Shown here piece after piece: positions 1-7,521 of a stretch of 26,684 bases of DNA. The position numbers and the translations under genes are program-made. Within the stretch, counting starts at the first letter, position 1, and the number at the start of each line of letters is the position of its first letter. The notes beneath the pieces were generated by a model that did not search any database, was not told the origin of the DNA, and saw only the letters and a list, made by a program, of their open reading frames with translations. Source of the stretch: Paracoccaceae bacterium (GTDB taxonomy: Bacteria > Pseudomonadota > Alphaproteobacteria > Rhodobacterales > Rhodobacteraceae); NCBI GenBank assembly GCA_020852535.1, contig JADZAO010000095.1, positions 1 through 26,684 on the forward strand. Reading direction: 5' to 3'.

Positions 1-341
1 AAGATGCGGGGGTGCAACCAATCGTCGGCTGTCAGATCTCGGTCGCTTACGATCCTGCAGAGCAAGGGGAAAAGCTGCGACTGCCCGCGCCTATGGTTCT
101 GCTCGCACAGAACGAGACAGGGTATATAAACCTGATGAAGTTGAACTCGTGCCTTTATATCGACAAGGGCGGAGAGCTGAACCAAGTCACCATAAACGAG
201 CTAAAGCGCTATTCAGAAGGTCTAATTTGCCTAACAGGCGGTGCCGAGGGGCCCGTGGGGCAGTGCTTACAAAGGAGGCAGACTGCCAAAGCGCGAGAGC
301 TAATGGAAGAGTTAGCAAGAATTTACAACGACCGATTATAG
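1..341 (+). CDS. dnaE: DNA polymerase III alpha subunit, N-terminal (PHP) fragment, partial and ending at an in-frame TAG
   Basis: The reading frame is open from the window edge (first full codon at base 3) to a TAG at 339-341, so the gene starts upstream of the window; the ATG at base 12 is internal. The protein reads as the PHP domain of a bacterial replicative polymerase alpha subunit (segments VQPIVGCQISV, PMVLLAQNETGYINLMKLNS, GLICLTGGAEGPVG). It ends at IYNDRL, where the family normally continues with Tyr-Val-Glu-Leu-Gln-Arg-His-Pro. After the TAG the same frame continues with VELQRHPGEGGKL, so this and the next entry are one gene split by a single codon, not by a frameshift. Alone, this piece has no polymerase active site and would not function. 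Seen: the stop and the matching halves. Inferred: the expected tyrosine, from recollection of the family. Confidence 0.85.
   Translation, partial: DAGVQPIVGCQISVAYDPAEQGEKLRLPAPMVLLAQNETGYINLMKLNSCLYIDKGGELNQVTINELKRYSEGLICLTGGAEGPVGQCLQRRQTAKARELMEELARIYNDRL
339..341 (+). other. In-frame TAG (amber) inside dnaE
   Basis: The codons read GAC CGA TTA TAG GTC GAG CTA CAG CGC CAT. Tyrosine (TAT or TAC) is expected at the TAG, so one base change explains it. The frame is the same on both sides (base 12 and base 432 differ by 420, a multiple of 3). It could be a sequencing error, a true nonsense mutation, or a suppressed codon. Confidence 0.9.
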
Positions 342-431
342 GTCGAGCTACAGCGCCATCCCGGCGAGGGCGGCAAACTGACCGAAGGTGAAGCGGCAAC
401 AGAGCGCAGTTTCATAGAGATAGCCTACGAG

Positions 432-3257
432 ATGCACCTACCGCTTGTGGCGACAAATGACGTCTATTTCCCCAAATCCGAAATGTTTGAGGCTCATGAT
501 GCGCTAATCTGCATTGCTGAAAAGGCCTATATAGACCAGAGCCAGCCTCGGCGGCGGTTGACACCACAGCATTATTTCAAGACCGAGGCTGAGATGTGCG
601 CACTATTCGCAGACCTGCCCGAAGCTTTGGAAAATACAGTCGAAATTGCAAGGCGCTGTGCCTTCGCCGCCTATAAGCGCAAACCGATCCTGCCGAAGTT
701 CGCGGATGACGAAGTTCAGGAATTACGCCGTCAAGCAAAGGAAGGATTAAAAGCGCGCCTGGCGGTAATTCCACATGCGGTAAGTATCGAAGAATATCAA
801 ACGCGGCTCGATTTCGAGCTGGAGATCATCAATAGGATGGGCTTTCCTGGCTATTTCCTGATCGTATCGGATTTCATCAAATGGGCAAAGGATCAGGGTA
901 TTCCCGTCGGACCAGGTCGAGGTTCGGGTGCGGGTTCGCTAGTCGCCTATGCGCTAACTATCACGGACCTTGATCCGTTGCGCTATGCACTGCTGTTCGA
1001 ACGGTTTCTTAACCCCGAACGAGTTTCAATGCCTGACTTCGACATCGACTTCTGCATGGATCGCCGCGAGGAGGTGATCAGCTATGTGCAGGACCGTTAT
1101 GGACGCGACAAGGTGGGACAAATCATCACATTTGGTGCGCTGCTGTCTAAGGCCGCCATCCGCGATGTGGGGCGAGTATTACAAATGCCGTTTGGGCAGG
1201 TAGACCGCCTATCAAAAATGATCCCGCTGGAGGGAATGAAACCCGTCTCAATCACCAAAGCTCTGGCAGACGAGCCGCGTTTACGCGAAGCGGCAAAAGA
1301 AGAAGTTGTCGGGCGGCTACTGACCTATGCAGAACAAATCGAAGGGCTTTACAGAAATGCCTCAACCCACGCCGCCGGTATAGTGATCGGGGACCGACCA
1401 CTGGACGAGCTGGTGCCGCTGTATCAAGATCCCGCGTCGGACATGCCTGCTACCCAATTCAACATGAAATGGGTAGAAGCAGCAGGGTTAGTGAAGTTCG
1501 ACTTTCTGGGGTTGAAGACACTGACGGTGATCCAGAACTCGCTGGATTTATTAGCGTTGCGTGGAATTATGCTGGACATCAGTCTGATCCCGCTGGACGA
1601 CAAGCCAACCTATGAGCTTTATGCTACGGCCAAGACGATTGCGGTATTTCAGGTTGAATCCAGCGGCATGATGGATGCGCTACGGCGCATGAAACCAACC
1701 TGTATTGAAGATATTGTTGCGTTGGTGGCGCTATACCGTCCCGGTCCAATGGAGAACATTCCGGTCTATTGCGAAGTCAAGAACGGCCAGCGCGACCTTG
1801 AATCCATCCATCCAACGATCGACCACATCTTGGCCGAAACGCAGGGCATCATCGTCTATCAAGAACAAGTAATGCAAATCGCACAGGTCATGGCAGGCTA
1901 CAGCCTTGGCGGCGCCGACCTTTTGCGACGAGCGATGGGTAAAAAAATCGCCGAAGAAATGGCAAAGGAACGACCAAAATTCATCGACGGTGCTAAAGCG
2001 ACGCATGGCATCGACGCCAAAAAAGCAGGCGAAGTGTTCGACCTACTCGAAAAGTTCGCCAACTATGGATTCAACAAGTCGCACGCCGCCGCTTACGCTG
2101 TAGTCAGCTACCAGACTGCGTATCTGAAGGCAAACTATCCAGTCGAGTTCATGGCCGCAGTCATGAATTGCGATATCCATCTCACCGACAAGCTGGCAGT
2201 CTACAAGCGCGAAATCGACAAGCTAGGGATCAAGACGGTGGCACCTTGCATCAACCGGTCCTTGGCGAAGTTCACAGTAGTAGACGGAGAGATCATTTAT
2301 GCTTTAGGCGCGTTAAAGAACGTAGGCGTGGATGCAATGGAGTTAATTGTGCGGGCACGAGGCGACAAACCCTTTGCCACGCTATTTGATCTAGCAAGAC
2401 GAGTCGATCTAAAGCGGGTCGGCAAACGGCCCTTGGAAATGCTAGCGCGGGCGGGGGCATTCGATGCGCTCAGCGAAAACCGTGCACGGGTATTCGAGGG
2501 GCTGGACCTTCTAGTCTCTTATTCAGCAGCGGTGCACGAAGCAAGGGCGTCCAATCAAGTATCTTTATTTGGCGAGGAGGGAGCTGATATTCCTGAGCCG
2601 CGCATCGCGAACTGTAACGACTGGTTCCCAGTGAAAAGATTGGAGCACGAGCATCAGGCCATCGGGTTCTATCTATCAGGCCATCCACTAGACGAGTACA
2701 TGGCATCATTGAAGCGGCGCAACGTGATGACGCTTACAGAACTAACGACCAATGCCGAGCGGGGGCCTCTGATGGCAAAACTGGCAGGATCAGTTTCGTC
2801 ACGACAGGAGAGAAAATCAGCTAAGGGCAACCGCTTTGCCTTCGTACAACTATCGGACCCTACCGGACTATACGAAGTAACAGTATTTTCTGACACGCTG
2901 GAAGCGGCTCGAGAATACCTAGAACCGGGCAAGAACGTAATTCTGACGGTAGAGGCACATCTCGAAGGAGATACACTGAAGCTTTTGTGTCGCGGAGCGC
3001 AATCGATCGATCAAGAAGCAACAAAGAGTGGCACTTCAGCCCTACGTATCCATATAAACAATGCGAAAGCCGCAGATTCAATCGCGGCACTGTTCGGACA
3101 GATCGAAGGGCAAAACCATACACAAATCACCATTTGCGTTCTCGACGAACATAAACGCGAAATCGATCTGACTTTGTCGCAATCTTATCCGATTACGCCG
3201 CCTATCAAAAATAAAATAAAGGCGATTACGGGCGTCGTTCTAATCGAAGAAATTTAA
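432..3257 (+). CDS. dnaE: DNA polymerase III alpha subunit, main part (catalytic palm to C-terminal OB domain), downstream of the in-frame TAG
   Basis: This is the replicative polymerase that extends DNA at the fork. Coding continuity begins right after the TAG (from 342); 432 is only the first ATG in that frame and has no clear ribosome binding site, so a product starting there would lack most of the PHP domain. Visible motifs are the GPGRGSGAGS loop (909-938), the acidic PDFDIDF catalytic motif (1032-1052), FDFLGLK with the third active-site Asp (about 1497-1517), the internal sliding-clamp motif QVSLF (2556-2570) and an OB-fold region (about 2770-2900). The C-terminus ends GVVLIEEI with TAA. 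Together the two pieces have roughly the usual length of about 1,160-1,180 residues once the missing start is allowed for. Nothing else is broken, which suggests the TAG is recent, an error, or read through. Confidence 0.85.
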   Translation: MHLPLVATNDVYFPKSEMFEAHDALICIAEKAYIDQSQPRRRLTPQHYFKTEAEMCALFADLPEALENTVEIARRCAFAAYKRKPILPKFADDEVQELRRQAKEGLKARLAVIPHAVSIEEYQTRLDFELEIINRMGFPGYFLIVSDFIKWAKDQGIPVGPGRGSGAGSLVAYALTITDLDPLRYALLFERFLNPERVSMPDFDIDFCMDRREEVISYVQDRYGRDKVGQIITFGALLSKAAIRDVGRVLQMPFGQVDRLSKMIPLEGMKPVSITKALADEPRLREAAKEEVVGRLLTYAEQIEGLYRNASTHAAGIVIGDRPLDELVPLYQDPASDMPATQFNMKWVEAAGLVKFDFLGLKTLTVIQNSLDLLALRGIMLDISLIPLDDKPTYELYATAKTIAVFQVESSGMMDALRRMKPTCIEDIVALVALYRPGPMENIPVYCEVKNGQRDLESIHPTIDHILAETQGIIVYQEQVMQIAQVMAGYSLGGADLLRRAMGKKIAEEMAKERPKFIDGAKATHGIDAKKAGEVFDLLEKFANYGFNKSHAAAYAVVSYQTAYLKANYPVEFMAAVMNCDIHLTDKLAVYKREIDKLGIKTVAPCINRSLAKFTVVDGEIIYALGALKNVGVDAMELIVRARGDKPFATLFDLARRVDLKRVGKRPLEMLARAGAFDALSENRARVFEGLDLLVSYSAAVHEARASNQVSLFGEEGADIPEPRIANCNDWFPVKRLEHEHQAIGFYLSGHPLDEYMASLKRRNVMTLTELTTNAERGPLMAKLAGSVSSRQERKSAKGNRFAFVQLSDPTGLYEVTVFSDTLEAAREYLEPGKNVILTVEAHLEGDTLKLLCRGAQSIDQEATKSGTSALRIHINNAKAADSIAALFGQIEGQNHTQITICVLDEHKREIDLTLSQSYPITPPIKNKIKAITGVVLIEEI

Positions 3258-3457
3258 CATATCCCCCCAGAAATCGAACCCAAGCAAGAAGCCCCGCGCA
3301 TGCAAATCTTGGCGCATGATATCAAGAAAGACAAAGATGCCTACGGTCAGCCACAACGCGATTTTGGAAGAAATAAGCGGATTAACAGCGGCGAAGACCT
3401 CACCCACCACATCTGTTCATATTCACAAAAAGTAGACGAAAAAATTAGGCCCTCGAT

Positions 3458-3486
3458 TTGACGCCTCTACACGGTAAAAATTTTAG
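3458..3486 (+). promoter_or_regulatory. Candidate sigma-70 promoter for the hisS operon (distal)
   Basis: TTGACG (3458-3463), a 17-bp spacer, then TTTTAG (3481-3486). The -35 is good and the -10 is weak. It would give a leader of about 105 nt before hisS. Confidence 0.35.
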
Positions 3487-3537
3487 ACAAACCATCCATC
3501 TTAAGCCATTTTGGCTATGGCTGTCTTTCGAGCGGTG

Positions 3538-3565
3538 CTTGCCGCATCCTGCCCCCTACTATACA
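3538..3565 (+). promoter_or_regulatory. Candidate sigma-70 promoter for the hisS operon (proximal)
   Basis: CTTGCC (3538-3543), a 16-bp spacer, then TATACA (3560-3565). It would start transcription about 25 nt before the hisS ATG. The -10 is better than in the distal candidate; both are predictions from consensus only. Confidence 0.35.
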
Positions 3566-3596
3566 CGGGCGACGAGAAAAAACGAAGGTCCGATCA

Positions 3597-5096
3597 ATGT
3601 CACGGGACAAATCCGGCGAAGCAAAACAACGTCACCCACATGCCGGAACTCCGAAAGGGTTTCGTGATTATTTCGGTACGGAAGTGACCGAACGCAAGAC
3701 GATGCTCGACAAAGTGGCCGAAGTTTACCATCGCTACGGCTTTGACCCGTTAGAAACCAGCGCCATCGAAACAGTCGAAGCACTTGGCAAGTTTCTGCCC
3801 GATGTAGAACGCCCAAACGAAGGCATGTTTGCATGGCAAAACGAAGATACTGACTGGCTAGCGCTGCGCTATGACCTGACCGCCCCCTTGGCGCGAGTTG
3901 CCGCGCAATACCGAAACGACTTACCGTCACCATATCGTCGCTATGCGATGGGTCCGGTTTGGCGCAACGAAAAGCCGGGACCGGGACGATTCAGACAGTT
4001 CTACCAGTGTGACGCCGATACGGTTGGCGCGCCGAGTATCGCAGCCGATGCCGAAATTTGCGCAATGCTATCGGATGCGTTGGAAACGGTAGGGATTCAG
4101 CGCGGCGAATATCTGGTGCGAATGAACAACCGCAAGGTTCTGAACGGAGTGATGGAAATGGCAGGCGTGCTTGATCCGTCAGAGCCGTCACGCTACGATG
4201 TCGAACGCGGCATCGTACTGCGTGCAATAGACAAAATCGACCGCTTAGGAGAAGGTGGTGTGCGAGCACTACTGGGTGAAGGACGACGCGATGAGTCCGG
4301 CGATTTTACTAAAGGCGCGGGACTTTCGCCAGATCAGGCTGAGGTGGTAATTAGCTTCATGGCCGCCCGCCGTGACACAGAAACCAAGACATTAACAGCG
4401 CTGCGCGATCTCGTTGGAGCTTCGATCATCGGCGCTAAGGGCATAGCCGAGTTAGAAACGATTGCCGAATTGCTCGACCATCAAGGCTATGGCGCAGACC
4501 GCATCGTGATTGATCCCGGTGTCGTGCGGGGGCTTGGTTATTACACGGGACCGGTATTCGAAGCGGAATTGACCTTCGAAATCCTCGATGAAAAGGGCCG
4601 CAAGCGACAGTTTGGATCGGTCGCGGGTGGCGGACGCTATGATGACCTCGTTAAACGCTTCACCGGCCAATCGGTACCTTCAACCGGCGTGTCAATTGGT
4701 GTAGATCGTCTACTAGCGGCGTTGCAAACCAAGAAGCGTGCGGGTAGCGCGATCGCGGGTCCAATCGTGGTGACCGTGATGGATCGTGACCGAATGGCCG
4801 ATTACATGAGCATGGTTGCTGAGCTGCGCAACACGGGGCTACGGGCCGAGGTTTATCTCGGCAACCCCAAGAACTTTGGCAACCAGCTGAAATATGCCGA
4901 CAAACGCGGATCTCCCGTGGCTATCATTCAAGGAGAAAACGAAGCCAAAAAAGGTGTCGTAATCTTGAAGGATTTGATCCTTGGCGCGCAAATTGCAGAG
5001 AATGCGACACTGGAAGAATGGAAAGACAGACCCGCGCAAGTAGAAGTACCACGCGCCGATCTGGTAGCTGCAGTACGAAAGATGCTGGTGCAATGA
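3597..5096 (+). CDS. hisS: Histidyl-tRNA synthetase
   Basis: This cytoplasmic class II synthetase charges tRNA-His with histidine. The 499 residues show motif 2 at about 121-141 (VWRNEKPGPGRFRQFYQCDA), the HisRS signature VRGLGYYTGPVFE, the GGGRYD box, motif 3 GVSIGVDRL, and a C-terminal anticodon-binding domain from about residue 395. The ATG at 3597 has AAGG 8 nt upstream and no better start precedes it. The motif 2 loop (EKPGPGRFRQFYQCD) resembles the divergent alphaproteobacterial HisRS group, reported to recognise a tRNA-His lacking the usual extra G at position -1; membership is inferred from motif likeness. Its stop overlaps the hisZ start (ATGA), making it the first gene of a hisS-hisZ-hisG operon that joins tRNA charging to histidine synthesis. 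Confidence 0.96.
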   Translation: MSRDKSGEAKQRHPHAGTPKGFRDYFGTEVTERKTMLDKVAEVYHRYGFDPLETSAIETVEALGKFLPDVERPNEGMFAWQNEDTDWLALRYDLTAPLARVAAQYRNDLPSPYRRYAMGPVWRNEKPGPGRFRQFYQCDADTVGAPSIAADAEICAMLSDALETVGIQRGEYLVRMNNRKVLNGVMEMAGVLDPSEPSRYDVERGIVLRAIDKIDRLGEGGVRALLGEGRRDESGDFTKGAGLSPDQAEVVISFMAARRDTETKTLTALRDLVGASIIGAKGIAELETIAELLDHQGYGADRIVIDPGVVRGLGYYTGPVFEAELTFEILDEKGRKRQFGSVAGGGRYDDLVKRFTGQSVPSTGVSIGVDRLLAALQTKKRAGSAIAGPIVVTVMDRDRMADYMSMVAELRNTGLRAEVYLGNPKNFGNQLKYADKRGSPVAIIQGENEAKKGVVILKDLILGAQIAENATLEEWKDRPAQVEVPRADLVAAVRKMLVQ

Positions 5097-6199
5097 CCCC
5101 TACAAAGGCCGCCATACGTAGCGAAGCCGAGAGGCTATTTGCTGCCTTTCGCGCGGCAGGTGCCGTGCCTGTCGAGGCGGATATCTTGCTACCTGCGGAA
5201 ACCTTACTCGACCTCTATGGCGAGGATATCCGTGCACGCGCCTATATAACAAACGACCCATTGTGCGGTGAAATGGTGCTGCGACCCGATTTCACCGTAC
5301 CAGTAGTCCAAGCGCATATGGTGCATGGTGCAGATCCTGCGCGCTATTGCTATCTAGGCGAGGTGTTCCGCAAGCAGAACCCGCGGGAGTCACGAGCAAA
5401 CGAATATTTGCAAGTGGGGTTTGAGTTATTCGACCGCATCGCGCCCGAGGAGGCAGATGCTGAGATTTTCGCGCTCTTTGCAAGACTGCTCGCGCCTTTA
5501 GAACTAAGGACAACAACGGGAGATATCGGGATATTGATGGCCGCCGTACGCGGCCTTTCTACAAGCAACAAGCGAAAACAAGCTCTACTAAGACATATCT
5601 GGCGACCAAAACGGTTTTGCCAGTTACTCAACCGTTTCGCGGGTCGTGCGCCTATACCAAAAGCCCGAGCCCGGTTGTTGGAACGTTTGGCTACGGATAC
5701 ACCCGAGGCGCTGATTAAAGCGGCAGGCACTTTCGTGGGTTTACGATCACCCGAGGAAATCTCGGCGCGAACAGCCGCACTGATAGAAGACGCAGCATCC
5801 CCGGCGCTAGCGGAATCCGAAGCGACATTGCTTTATGATCTACTCAACCTGCAAGCTCCAGCACAGACGGCACTAGCACATCTGCAAAGCATCGCCACAA
5901 TGATGCCCGCCATCATGCCTGCAGTCGACCGTTTTGCGACACGGCTTAAGGCCTTGCAAGGACGCGGAATTGATACGGCCACACTACCCTTCGAGACAAA
6001 CCTCGGGGGCACGAGTCTTGAATATTACGATGGATTTGTTTTCAACTTCCATGCCGCCGATACAGCCCTACCACCAATCGCCAGTGGCGGACGCTATGAC
6101 GCACTGACAGGGGTTCTAGGACAAGGCCAATCCATCCCTGCCGTAGGCGGCGTGATCCGTCCAGACCTTGTCGCCCGCCTGAAAGGGAGTGTGACATGA
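5093..6199 (+). CDS. hisZ: ATP phosphoribosyltransferase regulatory subunit HisZ
   Basis: HisZ is a HisRS-like protein that does not charge tRNA; it partners with the short form of HisG and makes the first step of histidine synthesis active and feedback-sensitive. The 368 residues keep a class II synthetase-like core: LRPDFTVPV (about 63-71), the motif-2-like YLGEVFRKQNPRESRANEYL (about 87-106), and a C-terminal SGGRYD box. The HisRS anticodon domain is absent. I chose the ATG at 5093 because it forms an ATGA overlap with the hisS stop and fits family length; the frame is open further upstream, but that lies inside hisS. It overlaps hisG in the same way downstream, so translational coupling is likely. 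Confidence 0.94.
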   Translation: MTPTKAAIRSEAERLFAAFRAAGAVPVEADILLPAETLLDLYGEDIRARAYITNDPLCGEMVLRPDFTVPVVQAHMVHGADPARYCYLGEVFRKQNPRESRANEYLQVGFELFDRIAPEEADAEIFALFARLLAPLELRTTTGDIGILMAAVRGLSTSNKRKQALLRHIWRPKRFCQLLNRFAGRAPIPKARARLLERLATDTPEALIKAAGTFVGLRSPEEISARTAALIEDAASPALAESEATLLYDLLNLQAPAQTALAHLQSIATMMPAIMPAVDRFATRLKALQGRGIDTATLPFETNLGGTSLEYYDGFVFNFHAADTALPPIASGGRYDALTGVLGQGQSIPAVGGVIRPDLVARLKGSVT

Positions 6200-6870
6200 T
6201 CAAAATTGGAGTGCCGTCAAAAGGGCGCCTAATGGAAAAGACCTTCGACTGGTTCAGCCAACGCGGACTAAACATGCGACGTACAGGGCAGAAGCGAGAA
6301 TATTCCGGCAGCGTAGAGGGGGCGGAAGAAATTGAACTAGTGCTGCTATCAGCAGGTGAAGTGCCGGACGAACTAGCGAAAGGGCGGATCCATCTGGGGG
6401 TGACAGGAACCGATCTGGTACGCGAAAAACTAGCCAATTGGTCCGAAATTGTAACCGAGGTGGCACCCCTCGGCTTTGGCCATGCCGATCTAATCATTGC
6501 AGTGCCAAATGCCTGGATAGATGTCGACACGCTAGATGATCTCGACTCAGCAGGAACCGCTTTTCGCGCCGCACACGGGTTCCGGCTACGAATCGCAACA
6601 AAATACCACCGACTGGTGCGTAATTTCTTAACGGCTAATGAAGTGGCAGATTACCAATTAGTCGACAGTCAGGGAGCAACTGAAGGTACAGTCAAGAACC
6701 TGACCGCCGAAGCAATTGCCGATATAACCTCAAGTGGCGAAACGCTGCGGGCGAACCATTTAAAAATCCTGTCGGACGGATTAATCCTGAAATCAGAGGC
6801 GATTTTATTCCGATCGAAAGTAGCAAATGACCCGAAGCTTGATAAATTACTAGCAAAGATCAGCTTCTGA
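6196..6870 (+). CDS. hisG: ATP phosphoribosyltransferase catalytic subunit, short form
   Basis: HisG condenses ATP with PRPP, the committed first step of histidine biosynthesis. At 224 residues it is the short form, lacking the C-terminal regulatory domain of the long form, which matches the adjacent hisZ. Recognisable parts are the N-terminal VPSKGRL, GVTGTDLVRE (about 68-77), and the PRPP-binding loop DSQGATEGT (about 157-165). The ATG overlaps the hisZ stop (ATGA), with AAGGGAG just upstream as ribosome binding site. The usual PRPP-loop acidic, Gly and Thr residues are present. It is the last gene of the operon and is followed by a short hairpin-forming repeat rather than a strong terminator. 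Confidence 0.95.
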   Translation: MIKIGVPSKGRLMEKTFDWFSQRGLNMRRTGQKREYSGSVEGAEEIELVLLSAGEVPDELAKGRIHLGVTGTDLVREKLANWSEIVTEVAPLGFGHADLIIAVPNAWIDVDTLDDLDSAGTAFRAAHGFRLRIATKYHRLVRNFLTANEVADYQLVDSQGATEGTVKNLTAEAIADITSSGETLRANHLKILSDGLILKSEAILFRSKVANDPKLDKLLAKISF

Positions 6871-6879
6871 TTTCTTTCA

Positions 6880-6914
6880 CCTTAACTCAGGCTTAAGGGT
6901 CATCGTTGCCTTAA
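6880..6914. repeat. Three alternating CCTTAA/TTAAGG elements, including a TTAA-N7-TTAA site
   Basis: CCTTAA (6880-6885), TTAAGG (6893-6898) and CCTTAA (6909-6914) can pair in two exclusive ways. The first two give exactly TTAA-N7-TTAA (6882-6896), which matches the CtrA binding consensus of alphaproteobacteria. The site lies between the convergent ends of hisG and the DUF1489 gene, so it may instead be a weak transcription-end hairpin; there is no T-tract. Confidence 0.5.
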
Positions 6915-6944
6915 ATACCCAATCAGACAGCGCGACCTAATACG

Positions 6945-7376
6945 TTAACGCAGACCGATTTCAGAAAAAGCCAACACTAGAGAAGGGGGGAGCGCATCTT
7001 CCAAGGCCCGGCCTTTGGAAAGGTCTCGGGGGGATTCTGCTGGATCGAGATAGCGCCAACCTTGAAACGGACGACGGGTTACAGCTTCGGTACGGATCAC
7101 CTCAGCATCAAGGACAAATGCACAACGCTGGATACCATCGGTCCCATCGATACGTTTGAGGCCTACGATGCGTTGACGGGCAAGGATGACACCCCTGAAA
7201 ACCCAAAACAACGAACCTCCAGCCAGAACCTCGATCTCACGTTTGGGCCACATGCGAGTGATATGTAAAGCACAGTCCTTAGGCCAGCTATGGGCATGGA
7301 CCTTTTGCCAGTCGATTAAGTCTTCGACAGAATCCGCACCAACACAAAGTTTAAGAATGTTGACGAATCCAGCCAT
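6945..7376 (-). CDS. DUF1489 family protein
   Basis: This conserved alphaproteobacterial protein of unknown function has 143 residues. It was recognised by family-typical stretches: VNILKLCVGADSVEDL near the N-terminus, HITRMWPKR in the middle, GGSLFWVFRGVILARQRI, DGIQRCAFVLD and RRPFQGWRYL. No signal peptide or membrane helix is visible, so it is probably cytoplasmic. The frame is open another 21 codons upstream, but the ATG at 7376 has a strong ribosome binding site (AGGGG, 5-nt spacer) and fits the family N-terminus. It is convergent with hisG and divergent from nrdJ, sharing a 145-bp promoter region with nrdJ. The family name is fairly certain; no function should be assigned. Confidence 0.85.
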   Translation of the reverse strand: MAGFVNILKLCVGADSVEDLIDWQKVHAHSWPKDCALHITRMWPKREIEVLAGGSLFWVFRGVILARQRIVGLKRIDGTDGIQRCAFVLDAEVIRTEAVTRRPFQGWRYLDPAESPRDLSKGRALEDALPPSLVLAFSEIGLR

Positions 7377-7521
7377 GTTGTCCCCTGTGCAGGGAGTATA
7401 TCTTAGATTCTTGGTTAACAGGAGCAAGACCAAAATCAAGTGTTACGGACTTGGCCTTTTCCTTGTCACAGCCTATCTTGTGCCTTCGCTCTAACGCCCC
7501 ATAAATAAAAAGGATTTTTCT

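Larger units (their letters stand above)
3258..3596. other. Intergenic region dnaE-hisS
   Basis: These 339 bp hold no recognised gene. The dnaE frame stays open for 67 more codons after its TAA, with an ATG at 3300 and the next stop at 3459-3461; the resulting 53-residue peptide is hydrophilic and resembles nothing I know. A small hairpin, AGCCA-TTT-TGGCT (3504-3516), has no clear T-tract. Two promoter-like sequences for hisS are listed separately. Confidence 0.6.

Noticed and set aside
7377..7521. Cobalamin riboswitch or NrdR box upstream of nrdJ
   Set aside because: I saw no B12-box-like sequence and no paired NrdR palindromes; the region is also short for a cobalamin riboswitch.
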